A stretch of DNA of 47,498 nucleotides from Streptococcus pseudopneumoniae (lineage in GTDB: Bacteria > Bacillota > Bacilli > Lactobacillales > Streptococcaceae). Positions 1 to 9,686 of the stretch are shown here, piece by piece. The translations under genes and the position numbers were made by a program. The notes under the pieces were generated by a model that saw only the letters and a program-made list of their open reading frames with translations, searched no databases and was not told the DNA's origin. The stretch spans positions 1 through 47,498 of the forward strand of contig NZ_JUUO01000118.1 of the NCBI RefSeq assembly GCF_001074975.1. The letters are read 5' to 3'. Every line of letters begins with the position of its first letter. Within the stretch, counting starts at the first letter, position 1.

Positions 1-14
1 CGTCGTCTGAGACT

Positions 15-45
15 AACTTCCAGTTTTGGGAGAGAGGTGGAAGTT
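15..45. other. Stem-loop upstream of the LysR gene
   Basis: A perfect 8-bp inverted repeat (AACTTCCA at 15-22, TGGAAGTT at 38-45) with a 15-nt loop. No T-run follows, so it may be the end of an upstream gene's transcript or a leader structure. The first 97 bases hold no gene I can recognise. Confidence 0.3.
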
Positions 46-97
46 ACTTTGAGAAGTTACGCATTGGAATTTGAAAATTTCCAGACTTTTTTCCTTT

Positions 98-125
98 TTG
101 GAAAACTTCTAAAATATGGTATAAT
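98..125 (+). promoter_or_regulatory. Promoter of the LysR-lspA-rluD operon
   Basis: A TTGGAA -35 (98-103), a 16-nt spacer and TATAAT (120-125) preceded by TGG, giving an extended -10. It lies 28 nt before the LysR start and probably drives the tightly packed genes up to cbpE. Confidence 0.7.
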
Positions 126-153
126 GAAAAGATAAAGAAGTTGGGGGTAGAAG

Positions 154-1062
154 ATGAACATTCAACAATTACGCTATGTTGTTGCCATTGCCAATAGCGG
201 TACTTTCCGTGAAGCTGCTGAGAAGATGTATGTGAGTCAGCCGAGTCTGTCTATTTCTGTTCGTGATTTGGAAAAAGAGTTGGGCTTTAAGATTTTCCGT
301 CGGACCAGCTCAGGGACTTTCTTGACCCGTCGTGGTATGGAATTCTATGAAAAAGCGCAAGAATTGGTTAAAGGATTTGATATTTTTCAAAATCAGTATG
401 CCAATCCTGAGGAAGAAAAAGATGAATTTTCCATTGCCAGTCAGCACTATGACTTCTTGCCACCAACCATTACAGCCTTCTCAGAGCGCTATCCTGACTA
501 TAAGAACTTCCGTATTTTTGAGTCTACTACAGTTCAAATACTTGATGAAGTAGCTCAGGGGCACAGTGAGATTGGGATTATCTACCTCAACAATCAAAAT
601 AAAAAAGGGATCATGCAACGGGTTGAAAAGCTAGGTCTTGAGGTCATTGAATTAATTCCCTTTCATACCCATATTTATCTTCGTGAAGGGCATCCTTTAG
701 CCCAGAAAGAGGAATTGGTCATGGAGGATTTAGCAGATTTACCAACGGTTCGTTTCACTCAAGAGAAAGACGAGTACCTTTATTATTCAGAGAATTTTGT
801 TGATACTAGTGCAAGCTCACAGATGTTTAATGTGACAGACCGTGCTACTTTGAATGGTATTTTGGAGCGGACGGACGCCTATGCGACAGGTTCTGGATTT
901 TTAGATAGTGATAGTGTTAATGGTATCACAGTCATTCGTCTCAAGGATAACCTAGATAATCGCATGGTCTATGTTAAACGTGAGGAAGTGGAGCTTAGTC
1001 AAGCTGGGAATCTTTTCGTAGAAGTCATGCAAGAATATTTTAATCAGAAGAGGAAATCATGA
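154..1062 (+). CDS. LysR-family transcriptional regulator (CpsY-like)
   Basis: A 302-residue protein, the usual LysR length. The N-terminal winged helix-turn-helix covers roughly residues 1-60 (MNIQQLRYVVAIANSGTF, then AAEKMYVSQPSLS as the recognition helix). A type-2 periplasmic-binding-like effector domain follows from about residue 90. Full-length similarity places it with the CpsY/MtaR-like streptococcal regulators, which control methionine or capsule-related genes and survival in neutrophils in other species; its target here is not visible. A GGGGG-rich ribosome site precedes the ATG. Its stop overlaps the lspA start by 4 nt (ATGA), so the genes are translationally coupled. It could also act on its own operon. 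Confidence 0.9.
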   Translation: MNIQQLRYVVAIANSGTFREAAEKMYVSQPSLSISVRDLEKELGFKIFRRTSSGTFLTRRGMEFYEKAQELVKGFDIFQNQYANPEEEKDEFSIASQHYDFLPPTITAFSERYPDYKNFRIFESTTVQILDEVAQGHSEIGIIYLNNQNKKGIMQRVEKLGLEVIELIPFHTHIYLREGHPLAQKEELVMEDLADLPTVRFTQEKDEYLYYSENFVDTSASSQMFNVTDRATLNGILERTDAYATGSGFLDSDSVNGITVIRLKDNLDNRMVYVKREEVELSQAGNLFVEVMQEYFNQKRKS

Positions 1063-1520
1063 AAAAAAGAGGAATAGTGGCAGTCATTGTACTGCTTTTG
1101 ATTGGGCTGGATCAGTTAGTTAAATCCTATATCGTCCAGCAGATTCCACTGGGTGAAGTACGCTCTTGGATTCCCAATTTCGTTAGCTTGACCTACCTGC
1201 AAAATAGAGGGGCAGCCTTCTCCATGTTACAAGACCAGCAGTGGTTATTTGCTATCATTACACTTGTCGTTATGGTAGGTGCCATTTGGTATCTACATAA
1301 GCACATGGAGGACTCACTCTGGATGGTCTTGGGTTTGACCTTGATTATCGCAGGTGGTCTTGGAAACTTTATTGACAGAATTAGTCAGGGATTTGTTGTG
1401 GATATGTTCCACCTTGACTTTATCAATTTTGCAATTTTCAATGTAGCAGATAGCTATTTGACGGTTGGAGTGATTATTTTATTGATTGCAATGCTAAAAG
1501 AGGAAACAAATGGAAATTAA
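1059..1520 (+). CDS. lspA: Lipoprotein signal peptidase (signal peptidase II)
   Basis: The membrane aspartyl protease that removes signal peptides from prolipoproteins after Lgt has lipidated them. The 153 residues match family length and show four hydrophobic segments. Both signature blocks are present: NFIDR around residue 106 and FNVADS around residue 131, which contribute the two catalytic aspartates. The start overlaps the LysR stop and the end overlaps the rluD start by 11 nt, so translation is coupled along the operon. A likely substrate in this window is the lipoprotein SlrA. Confidence 0.97.
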   Translation: MKKRGIVAVIVLLLIGLDQLVKSYIVQQIPLGEVRSWIPNFVSLTYLQNRGAAFSMLQDQQWLFAIITLVVMVGAIWYLHKHMEDSLWMVLGLTLIIAGGLGNFIDRISQGFVVDMFHLDFINFAIFNVADSYLTVGVIILLIAMLKEETNGN

Positions 1521-2397
1521 AATTGAAACTGGTGGCATGCGTTTGGATAAGGCTTTGTCGGATTTGACAGAATTATCACGTAGTCTCGCGAATGAACAAA
1601 TTAAATCAGGCCAGGTCTTGGTCAATGGCCAAGTCAAGAAAGCTAAATACACTGTTCGAGAGGGAGATATCGTCACTTACCATGTACCAGAGCCGGAGGT
1701 TTTAGAGTATGTGGCTGAGAATCTTCCACTAGAAATCATCTACCAAGATGAGGATGTGGCTGTCGTTAACAAACCTCAGGGGATGGTTGTGCATCCGAGT
1801 GCTGGTCATATTAGTGGTACTCTGGTAAATGCCCTTATGTATCATATTAAGGACTTGTCGGGTATCAATGGGGTTCTGCGTCCAGGAATTGTTCACCGTA
1901 TTGATAAAGATACGTCAGGCCTTCTCATGATTGCTAAAAACGATGAGGCGCATCTAGCACTTGCCAAAGAACTCAAGGATAAAAAGTCTTTACGCAAATA
2001 TTGGGCGATTGTTCATGGAAATCTACCCAATGATCGCGGTGTGATTGAAGCGCCGATTGGCCGTAGTGAAAAAGACCGTAAGAAACAGGCTGTGACTGCT
2101 AAAGGGAAGCCTGCAGTGACTCGTTTCCACGTCTTGGAACGCTTTGGTGATTACAGCTTAGTGGAGTTACAACTGGAGACAGGGCGTACCCATCAAATCC
2201 GTGTTCATATGGCTTATATTGGTCATCCAGTCGCTGGGGATGAAGTCTATGGTCCACGCAAGACACTTAAGGGACATGGACAATTTCTTCATGCTAAGAC
2301 TTTAGGGTTTACTCATCCACGAACAGGTGAGATTTTGGAATTTACTGCAGATATCCCAGAGATTTTTAAGGAAACCTTGGAGAAATTGAGAAAATAA
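1510..2397 (+). CDS. rluD: RluD-type 23S rRNA pseudouridine synthase
   Basis: Converts specific uridines of 23S rRNA to pseudouridine. The 295 residues begin with an S4-like RNA-binding domain (about residues 10-70), followed by the RluA-family catalytic domain. The catalytic motif HRIDKDTSG puts the nucleophilic aspartate at about residue 132, and the LETGRTHQIRVH block is intact. It follows lspA with an 11-nt overlap and precedes cbpE by 2 nt. The exact sites modified cannot be read from sequence. The RluD name follows the usual annotation of this lspA neighbour. Confidence 0.93.
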   Translation: MEIKIETGGMRLDKALSDLTELSRSLANEQIKSGQVLVNGQVKKAKYTVREGDIVTYHVPEPEVLEYVAENLPLEIIYQDEDVAVVNKPQGMVVHPSAGHISGTLVNALMYHIKDLSGINGVLRPGIVHRIDKDTSGLLMIAKNDEAHLALAKELKDKKSLRKYWAIVHGNLPNDRGVIEAPIGRSEKDRKKQAVTAKGKPAVTRFHVLERFGDYSLVELQLETGRTHQIRVHMAYIGHPVAGDEVYGPRKTLKGHGQFLHAKTLGFTHPRTGEILEFTADIPEIFKETLEKLRK

Positions 2398-2399
2398 GA

Positions 2400-4283
2400 A
2401 TGAAAAAGAAATTAACTAGTTTGGCACTTGCAGGCGCTTTTTTAGGTGTGTCATGGTATGGTAATGTACAAGCTCAAGAAAGTTCGGGAAATAAAATTCA
2501 CTTTATAAATGTTCATGAAGGTGGCAGTGATGCAATTATTCTTGAAAGTAATGGACATTTTGCCATAGTGGATACAGGAGAAGATTATGATTTCCCAGAT
2601 GGAAGTGATTCTCGTTATCCATGGAGAGAAGGAACTGAAACGTCTTATAAGCATGTTCTGACAGACCGTGTCTTTCGTCATTTGAAGGAATTGGGTGTCC
2701 AAAAACTTGATTTTATTTTAGTGACTCATACCCACAGTGATCATATTGGAAATGTTGATGAATTATTGTCTACCTATCCAGTTGACCGAGTTTATCTTAA
2801 AAAATATAGTGATAATCGTATTACTAATTCTGAACGCCTATGGGATAATCTGTATGGCTATAATAAGGTTTTACAGACTGCTGCAGAAAAAGGTGTTTCA
2901 GTTATTCAAAACATCACACAAGGAGATGCTCATTTTAAGTTTGGGGACATGGATATCCAGCTCTATAATTATGAAAATGAAACAGATTCGTCGGGTGAAT
3001 TAAAGAAAATTTGGGATGACAATTCCAATTCCTTGATTAGTGTGGTGAAAGTCAATGGCAAGAAAATTTACCTTGGGGGAGACTTAGATAATGTTCATGG
3101 AGCAGAAGACAAGTATGGTCCTCTTATTGGAAAAGTTGATTTGATGAAGTTTAATCATCACCATGATACCAACAAATCAAATACCAAGGATTTCATCAGA
3201 AATTTGAGTCCGAGTTTGATTGTTCAAACCTCGGATAGTCTACCTTGGAAAAATGGTGTTGACAGTGAGTATGTCAATTGGCTCAAAGAACGAGGAATTG
3301 AGAGAATTAATGCAGCCAGCAAAGACTATGATGCAACAGTTTTTGATATTCGAAAAGATGGGTTTGTCAATATTTCAACGTCCTACAAGTCGATTCCAAG
3401 TTTTCAAGCTGGTTGGCATAAGAGTGCATATGGTAATTGGTGGTATCAAGCGCCTGATTCTACAGGAGAATATGCTGTCGGTTGGAATGAAATCGAAGGT
3501 GAATGGTATTACTTTAACCAAAGAGGTATCTTGTTACAGAATCAATGGAAAAAATGGAACAATCGTTGGTTCTATTTGACAGACTCTGGTGCTTCTGCAA
3601 AAAATTGGAAGAAAATCGATGGAACCTGGTATTATTTCAACAAAGAAAAACAGATGGAAATTGGTTGGGTAAATACTGGAGGTCAGAACTATTATTTATC
3701 AAACGATGGTTCTATGAAGACAAGTTGGCTTCAATATAAGGGTCAATGGTATTACTTTGCTCAATCAGGGGAAATGAAAACGGGTTGGGTAAAAGATAAA
3801 GAAACCTGGTACTATATGGATTCCACTGGTATCATGAAGACAGGTGAGATAGAAGTTGCTGGTCATCATTATTATCTAAAAGAATCAGGAGCTATGAAGC
3901 AAGGCTGGCATAAAAAGGTAAATGATTGGTACTTCTACAATACAGATGGTTCACGAGCTGTTGGTTGGATCAAAGACAAGGACAAATGGTACTTCTTGAA
4001 AGAAAATGGTCAATTACTTGTGAACGGTAAGACACCAGAAGGCTATACTGTTGATTCAAGTGGTGGCTGGTTAGTGGATGTTCCGGTAGAGAAATCTGCT
4101 ACAACTAGAGCTACAAGTAATTCGGAAATAAAAGAATCCAAAGAAGTAGTGAAAAAAGATCTTGAAAATAAGGCAACGAGTCAACATGAAAGTGGTACAA
4201 GTTCTTCAACTAGTCAAGATTTGACTTCAGTAATTTCGCAAAGCTCTGAAACGAGTGCAAACAAATCGGAATCAGAACAGTAG
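2400..4283 (+). CDS. cbpE: Choline-binding phosphorylcholine esterase (Pce/CbpE)
   Basis: A secreted surface hydrolase that removes phosphorylcholine from teichoic acids. A Sec signal peptide (MKKKLTSLALAGAFLGVSW, ending around AQA at residue 25) precedes a metallo-beta-lactamase-fold catalytic domain. Its binuclear zinc ligands are visible: THTHSDHIGN near residue 110, GGDLDN near 226 and NHHHD near 252. About ten choline-binding repeats of the GW..WYYF..G type follow (about residues 336-545), then a Ser/Thr-rich tail. At 627 residues it has the length I remember for the pneumococcal protein. It sits directly behind rluD with no room for its own promoter and ends at a terminator. Confidence 0.96.
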   Translation: MKKKLTSLALAGAFLGVSWYGNVQAQESSGNKIHFINVHEGGSDAIILESNGHFAIVDTGEDYDFPDGSDSRYPWREGTETSYKHVLTDRVFRHLKELGVQKLDFILVTHTHSDHIGNVDELLSTYPVDRVYLKKYSDNRITNSERLWDNLYGYNKVLQTAAEKGVSVIQNITQGDAHFKFGDMDIQLYNYENETDSSGELKKIWDDNSNSLISVVKVNGKKIYLGGDLDNVHGAEDKYGPLIGKVDLMKFNHHHDTNKSNTKDFIRNLSPSLIVQTSDSLPWKNGVDSEYVNWLKERGIERINAASKDYDATVFDIRKDGFVNISTSYKSIPSFQAGWHKSAYGNWWYQAPDSTGEYAVGWNEIEGEWYYFNQRGILLQNQWKKWNNRWFYLTDSGASAKNWKKIDGTWYYFNKEKQMEIGWVNTGGQNYYLSNDGSMKTSWLQYKGQWYYFAQSGEMKTGWVKDKETWYYMDSTGIMKTGEIEVAGHHYYLKESGAMKQGWHKKVNDWYFYNTDGSRAVGWIKDKDKWYFLKENGQLLVNGKTPEGYTVDSSGGWLVDVPVEKSATTRATSNSEIKESKEVVKKDLENKATSQHESGTSSSTSQDLTSVISQSSETSANKSESEQ

Positions 4284-4311
4284 TAAACATTAGTATCTTA
4301 AAAATATGATT

Positions 4312-4350
4312 AAATCGCTATTCTTAGGAGTAGCGATTTTTCTTTTTATT
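4312..4350 (+). terminator. Terminator after cbpE
   Basis: The 9-bp stem AAATCGCTA/TAGCGATTT is followed by a T-rich tract. It closes the operon that starts at the LysR gene. Confidence 0.85.
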
Positions 4351-4404
4351 TAAAAAGGGTACAAAAGGGGTGAGTAAGTAATTTCCTAACTGTCTAACTC
4401 AACC

Positions 4405-4433
4405 TAAAAATCCTCAATCGTAGTGATTGAGGA
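4405..4433 (-). terminator. Terminator after gdhA (minus strand)
   Basis: The perfect stem TCCTCAATC/GATTGAGGA with a 5-nt loop is followed by TTTTT when read on the minus strand. It lies 16 nt beyond the gdhA stop. Confidence 0.75.
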
Positions 4434-4448
4434 TTGAGCAAATAAATC

Positions 4449-5813
<1,365 letters not shown>

Positions 5814-5834
5814 TTATATTTTATTACATGAGCC

Positions 5835-5863
5835 ATTATAGCAGAATTTTTTTTGAGTGTAAA
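5835..5863 (-). promoter_or_regulatory. gdhA promoter
   Basis: On the minus strand: TTTACA, a 17-nt spacer, then TATAAT preceded by TGC (extended -10). An AAAGGAG ribosome site lies just before the ATG at 5795. Confidence 0.75.
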
Positions 5864-5956
5864 GAAAAAAACAGAAATTTTCTAAAAATTCTTTCAATTT
5901 ATAAAACCGAACGTTTTAGATAGAAATTAGTTTATCAAAGAGAAAAGCTGAAAATA

Positions 5957-5965
5957 TGGTATAAT
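5957..5965 (+). promoter_or_regulatory. pyrDA extended -10 promoter
   Basis: TGGTATAAT, an extended -10 with no good -35. The CGGAGG ribosome site at about 5985 precedes the ATG at 6000. Confidence 0.65.
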
Positions 5966-5999
5966 ATTAGAAATAAATGGAATCCGGAGGATCAGAATC

Positions 6000-6935
6000 A
6001 TGGTATCAACGAAAACACAAATTGCTGGTTTTGAGTTTGACAATTGCTTGATGAATGCAGCAGGTGTGGCTTGTATGACGATAGAGGAGCTAGAAGGGGT
6101 TAAAAACTCAGCGGCAGGAACCTTTGTCACTAAGACAGCGACCTTGGACTTCCGTCAGGGAAATCCTGAGCCACGCTATCAAGATGTTCCACTTGGTTCC
6201 ATCAACTCTATGGGCTTGCCAAATAATGGCTTAGACTATTATTTGGACTATCTTTTGGACTTGCAGGAAAAAGAGCCAAGCCGAACTTTCTTCTTATCTC
6301 TAGTCGGCATGTCTCCAGAAGAAACCCATACTATCTTGAAAAAAGTCCAAGAGAGTGATTTTCGTGGTCTGACTGAGCTAAACCTTTCCTGTCCAAATGT
6401 TCCAGGTAAACCTCAGATTGCCTATGATTTTGAGACAACAGATCGGATTTTGGCAGAGGTGTTTGCCTACTTCACTAAACCTCTGGGAATTAAATTGCCA
6501 CCATATTTTGACATTGTTCACTTTGACCAAGCGGCAGCTATTTTCAACAAGTATCCGCTCAAGTTTATCAACTGCGTCAACTCTATCGGAAACGGCCTTT
6601 ATATAGAAGATGAGTCTGTCGTTATTCGTCCTAAAAATGGTTTTGGTGGAATTGGTGGGGAGTATATCAAACCGACTGCTTTAGCTAATGTTCATGCCTT
6701 CTACCAACGTCTCAATCCTCAAATCTAAATCATCGGAACAGGTGGCGTGTTGACTGGTCGTGATGCCTTTGAACATATCCTCTGTGGAGCAAGTATGGTG
6801 CAGGTGGGAACCACCCTTCACAAAGAAGGAGTTGGTGCTTTTGATCGTATTACCAATGAACTGAAAGCAATCATGGCGGAAAAAGGGTACGAAAGCCTAG
6901 AAGATTTCCGTGGGAAATTACGCTATATTGATTAA
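6000..6935 (+). pseudogene. pyrDA: Dihydroorotate dehydrogenase class 1A, interrupted by a nonsense codon
   Basis: The class 1A enzyme oxidises dihydroorotate to orotate with fumarate as acceptor. Reading through one TAA at codon 243 (6726-6728) gives 311 residues, the normal family length, with no frameshift. The first part keeps the [12 protein letters not shown] block with the catalytic cysteine. The part after the stop carries IGTGGV and GASMVQVGT, which bind the FMN phosphate. The likely original codon is CAA (Gln), one C-to-T change away. Without readthrough the 242-residue product lacks the FMN phosphate site and should be inactive. Mitis-group species usually also carry pyrK-pyrDb, which would make the loss tolerable. 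Strong ribosome site; holA follows after 32 nt. Confidence 0.9.
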
Positions 6936-6967
6936 ATTCATTAAAAAATCAGAAGAAAGGAGAGAAG

Positions 6968-8005
6968 ATGCTAGCTATTGAAGAAAGTCAGAAGTTGACT
7001 TTATCAAATTTACCGAGTCTGAGCCTATTTACAGGGACAGATCAGGGCCAGTTTGAAGTGATGAAGAGTCAAGTATTGAAACAGATTGGCTATGATTCTG
7101 CTGACCTCAACTTTGCCTACTTTGATATGAAAGAAGTAGTTTACAAAGATGTAGAACTGGAGTTGGTCAGCCTTCCTTTCTTTGCGGATGAGAAAATCGT
7201 GATATTAGACCATTTTGTCGATATTACAACAACCAAGAAACGCTTTTTAACAGATGATGAGCTCAAGTCATTTGAGGAATACCTTGACAATCCTTCACCA
7301 ATAACTAAGTTGTTGATCTTTGCGGAAGGAAAACTGGATAGCAAGAGACGGTTGGTTAAATTACTTAAGCGTGATGCTAAGTTTTTTGATGCAGTAGAAG
7401 CCAAAGAACAAGAATTACGCCAGTATTTCCAAAAGTGGAGCCAGAAACAAGGTCTGCAGTTTGCCAATCATTCTTTTGAAAATCTTCTCGTCAAGTCGGG
7501 TTTTCAATTTAGCGAAATCCAGAAAAATCTCCTCTTTTTACAGTCCTATAAGGAAAATTCTGTTATCGAAGAAGAGGATATTGTCAACGCTATTCCCAAG
7601 ACCTTACAGGACAATATTTTTGATTTAACTCAGTTTATTCTGACTAAAAAGATGGACCAGGCACGAGACTTGGTTAGAGACTTGACCTTGCAAGGTGAAG
7701 ATGAAATAAAGTTGATTGCAGTCATGCTAGGACAATTTCGGACTTTTACTCAGGTGAAGATTTTGGCGGAGTCTGGACAAACAGAATCGCAGATTGCAAG
7801 TAGTTTAGGCAGTTATCTCGGACGCAATCCCAATCCCTATCAAATCAAGTTTGCGCTGAGAGATGCGCGAGGACTTTCTTTGAGCTTTTTGAAGCAAGCT
7901 ATTTCCTACTTGATTGAGACAGATTATCAGATTAAAACAGGTCTTTATGAAAAAGGTTTCCTTTTCGAAAAAGCACTCTTACAGATTGCTAGTCAGGTCA
8001 ATTGA
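6968..8005 (+). CDS. holA: DNA polymerase III delta subunit
   Basis: The clamp-loader subunit that opens the beta sliding clamp. The 345 residues match the Gram-positive HolA family: an N-terminal ATPase-like domain (LSLFTGTDQGQFEVMKSQVL near residue 20), a middle region with LLIFAEGKLDSKRRLVKLLK, and a C-terminal collar domain with AVMLGQFRTFTQVKIL. The Walker motifs are degenerate, as expected for delta. An AAAGGAGAG ribosome site precedes the ATG. It probably shares the pyrDA promoter, so the upstream nonsense codon could reduce its expression through polarity. Confidence 0.94.
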   Translation: MLAIEESQKLTLSNLPSLSLFTGTDQGQFEVMKSQVLKQIGYDSADLNFAYFDMKEVVYKDVELELVSLPFFADEKIVILDHFVDITTTKKRFLTDDELKSFEEYLDNPSPITKLLIFAEGKLDSKRRLVKLLKRDAKFFDAVEAKEQELRQYFQKWSQKQGLQFANHSFENLLVKSGFQFSEIQKNLLFLQSYKENSVIEEEDIVNAIPKTLQDNIFDLTQFILTKKMDQARDLVRDLTLQGEDEIKLIAVMLGQFRTFTQVKILAESGQTESQIASSLGSYLGRNPNPYQIKFALRDARGLSLSFLKQAISYLIETDYQIKTGLYEKGFLFEKALLQIASQVN

Positions 8006-8021
8006 CATTTTTTGAAACTAC

Positions 8022-8060
8022 AACCCACGTCAAGATTATCTTGTCATGGGTTTCTTAGTG
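8022..8060 (+). terminator. Stem-loop terminator after holA
   Basis: An imperfect long hairpin (AACCCA...TCAAGAT paired with ATCTTGTCATGGGTT) followed by a loose T-rich stretch, 16 nt after the holA stop. Confidence 0.5.
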
Positions 8061-8073
8061 ATTTGCTTGTTTT

Positions 8074-8272
8074 ATACTCAATGAAAATCAAAGAGCAAAC
8101 TAGGAAACTAGCCGCAGGCTGCTCAAAGCACTGCTTTGAGGTTGTAGATAAGACTGACGAAGTCAGCTCAAAACACTGTTTTGAGGTTGTAGATAAGACT
8201 GACGAAGTCAGTAACATATACCTACGGCAAGGCGTCGTTGACGCGGTTTGAAGAGATTTTCAAAGAGTATTA
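8074..8272 (-). repeat. BOX element, boxA-boxB-boxB-boxC, inverted
   Basis: The left end ATACTCAATGAAAATCAAAG is the outer end of boxC and the right end TTTCAAAGAGTATTA is the outer end of boxA. The core contains a variant of the CTACGGCAAGGCG...GACG sequence used for BOX-PCR. Two tandem boxB units (TTTGAGGTTGTAGATAAGAC) lie between. The apparent 79-residue ORF here is only the translated repeat. It fills the holA-sodA gap. Confidence 0.93.
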
Positions 8273-8315
8273 TTAGAAAGTATTTCAGTGATTTCCTTAT
8301 CTATAAGCAAAAAAC

Positions 8316-8344
8316 TTGAAAAAAGTGAATGTTTGCGTTATCAT
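8316..8344 (+). promoter_or_regulatory. sodA promoter
   Basis: TTGAAA (8316-8321), a 17-nt spacer and TATCAT (8339-8344), 31 nt before the sodA start and just downstream of the BOX element. Confidence 0.7.
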
Positions 8345-8375
8345 TTTCATATAGAAAGAAAAAGAGGTATTACAG

Positions 8376-8981
8376 ATGGCTATTATCTTACCAGATCTTC
8401 CATATGCATACGACGCTTTGGAACCATACATCGATGCGGAAACAATGCACTTGCACCATGACAAACACCATCAAACTTATGTCAACAATGCTAATGCAGC
8501 TCTTGAAAAACACCCTGAAATCGGTGAAGACCTTGAAGCCTTGCTTGCTGATGTAGAATCTATCCCAGCTGATATCCGTCAAGCACTTATCAACAACGGT
8601 GGTGGACACTTGAACCACGCTCTTTTCTGGGAATTGATGACTCCTGAAAAAACAGCTCCATCAGCAGAACTTGCAGCAGCAATCGATGCAACATTTGGTT
8701 CATTTGAAGAATTCCAAGCAGCCTTCACTGCAGCCGCAACAACTCGTTTTGGTTCAGGATGGGCATGGTTGGTTGTCAACAAAGAAGGTAAACTTGAAGT
8801 GACTTCAACAGCAAACCAAGACACACCAATCTCAGAAGGTAAAAAACCAATCTTGGGCTTGGACGTTTGGGAACATGCTTACTACGTGAAATACCGCAAC
8901 GTGCGTCCTGACTACATCAAAGCTTTCTTCTCAGTGATCAACTGGAACAAAGTAGATGAATTGTACGCAGCTGCTAAATAA
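8376..8981 (+). CDS. sodA: Superoxide dismutase (Mn type)
   Basis: Cytoplasmic dismutation of superoxide to peroxide and oxygen. The 201 residues show the two-domain Fe/Mn SOD fold. The metal-ligand blocks are [12 protein letters not shown] near residue 26, [13 protein letters not shown] near residue 73 and [18 protein letters not shown] near residue 162. TANQDTPIS places the second-sphere glutamine in the C-terminal domain, typical of manganese enzymes, though cambialistic activity cannot be excluded. It has its own promoter and two terminators, so it is monocistronic. Codon use is strongly biased, as in highly expressed genes. Confidence 0.97.
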   Translation: MAIILPDLPYAYDALEPYIDAETMHLHHDKHHQTYVNNANAALEKHPEIGEDLEALLADVESIPADIRQALINNGGGHLNHALFWELMTPEKTAPSAELAAAIDATFGSFEEFQAAFTAAATTRFGSGWAWLVVNKEGKLEVTSTANQDTPISEGKKPILGLDVWEHAYYVKYRNVRPDYIKAFFSVINWNKVDELYAAAK

Positions 8982-8991
8982 TGATAGTTGG

Positions 8992-9016
8992 AGGGAAGAA
9001 TTGTTCTTCTCTTTTT
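8992..9016 (+). terminator. First terminator after sodA
   Basis: Stem AGGGAAGAA/TTCTTCTCT with a TTG loop and a T5 tail, 10 nt after the stop. Confidence 0.65.
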
Positions 9017-9032
9017 AAGGTTATATTATTTG

Positions 9033-9058
9033 GTCTGACAAAATCGTCAGACTTTTTT
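9033..9058 (+). terminator. Second terminator after sodA
   Basis: The perfect stem GTCTGAC/GTCAGAC is followed by six T residues. Confidence 0.85.
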
Positions 9059-9094
9059 CATTTTTATGAGAAACGTGCTAACTGCTAGAAATTA

Positions 9095-9103
9095 TGGTAG
9101 AAT
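9095..9103 (+). promoter_or_regulatory. Extended -10 promoter of the yutD-like/rlmN operon
   Basis: TGGTAGAAT, an extended -10, lies 33 nt before the next start. No convincing -35 is visible. Confidence 0.55.
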
Positions 9104-9136
9104 AAAGTATTAAGTAATCGTGAAAAAAGGATATCT

Positions 9137-9667
9137 ATGCGAAAAGAAATTGCACCTGAATTATACAACTATAACAAGTTTCCTGGTCCTGAGTTCCATT
9201 TACATGGGGACAAGGTCGAAACGGAAGGGATAGCTTTTTCCTTGGTGGAAAATATCAAGGATGCCTTTGATGTGACGGCTTTTAATCAGCGTTTTTCAGA
9301 AGTTTTAACTAAGTTTGATTATATCGTGGGAGACTGGAGCAACGAACAGCTTCGCCTACGAGGTTTTTATAAGGATGATCGAACAGAAGAAAAACTTGAA
9401 AAAATCAGTCGTTTACAAGACTACCTTTTAGAGTATTGTAGTTATGGTTGTGCCTATTTTGTCTTAGAAAATGAAGCCCCTAAGCGCGCATCATTTGACA
9501 AGAAAATGCGTAAGAAGGAAGAAGAAACACCTTCTAGAAAAGGAAAGAAATCGGCTCAAACAAAACGAAAACCGAATGCAGATAAGAAAAATAGACGTCG
9601 TCAGAAAGACCAGCATTCTCAGAAAGAGGACAAGGGGCAACGTCATTTTGTCATTCGTCAGAAGTGA
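9137..9667 (+). CDS. YutD-like protein (DUF1027)
   Basis: A 176-residue protein. The compact N-terminal domain (about residues 1-115), with YNKFPGPEFHLHGDKVETEG and a conserved CSYGCAYFVLEN block, matches the YutD/DUF1027 family of Firmicutes. The last 55 residues are a very basic, lysine/arginine-rich low-complexity tail of a kind that would suit binding to nucleic acid. The biochemical function is not established as far as I know. The immediate neighbour rlmN (19 nt downstream) suggests a link to ribosome or RNA metabolism, which is an inference from context. Confidence 0.85.
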   Translation: MRKEIAPELYNYNKFPGPEFHLHGDKVETEGIAFSLVENIKDAFDVTAFNQRFSEVLTKFDYIVGDWSNEQLRLRGFYKDDRTEEKLEKISRLQDYLLEYCSYGCAYFVLENEAPKRASFDKKMRKKEEETPSRKGKKSAQTKRKPNADKKNRRRQKDQHSQKEDKGQRHFVIRQK

Positions 9668-9686
9668 GTAGGAATAAGGAGAAGAA

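Noticed and set aside
3220..3579. Overlapping ORFs of over 100 codons inside cbpE and elsewhere (for example 7141-7467 minus, 42459-43142 minus, 35595-36077 minus)
   Set aside because: These are shadow frames of strongly supported genes (cbpE, holA, DUF4059/trxB, metG), with no ribosome sites or recognisable motifs.
8124..8210. Tandem repeat resembling the start of a CRISPR array
   Set aside because: The two units are the boxB module of BOX. There are no regular spacers and no cas genes. I saw no CRISPR array in the window.
8012..8251. A 79-codon plus-strand ORF with a repeated KHCFEVVDKTDEV peptide
   Set aside because: It is the translation of the BOX element with its two boxB units and has no ribosome site. 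A minus-strand ORF at 29206-29394 is also BOX-derived.
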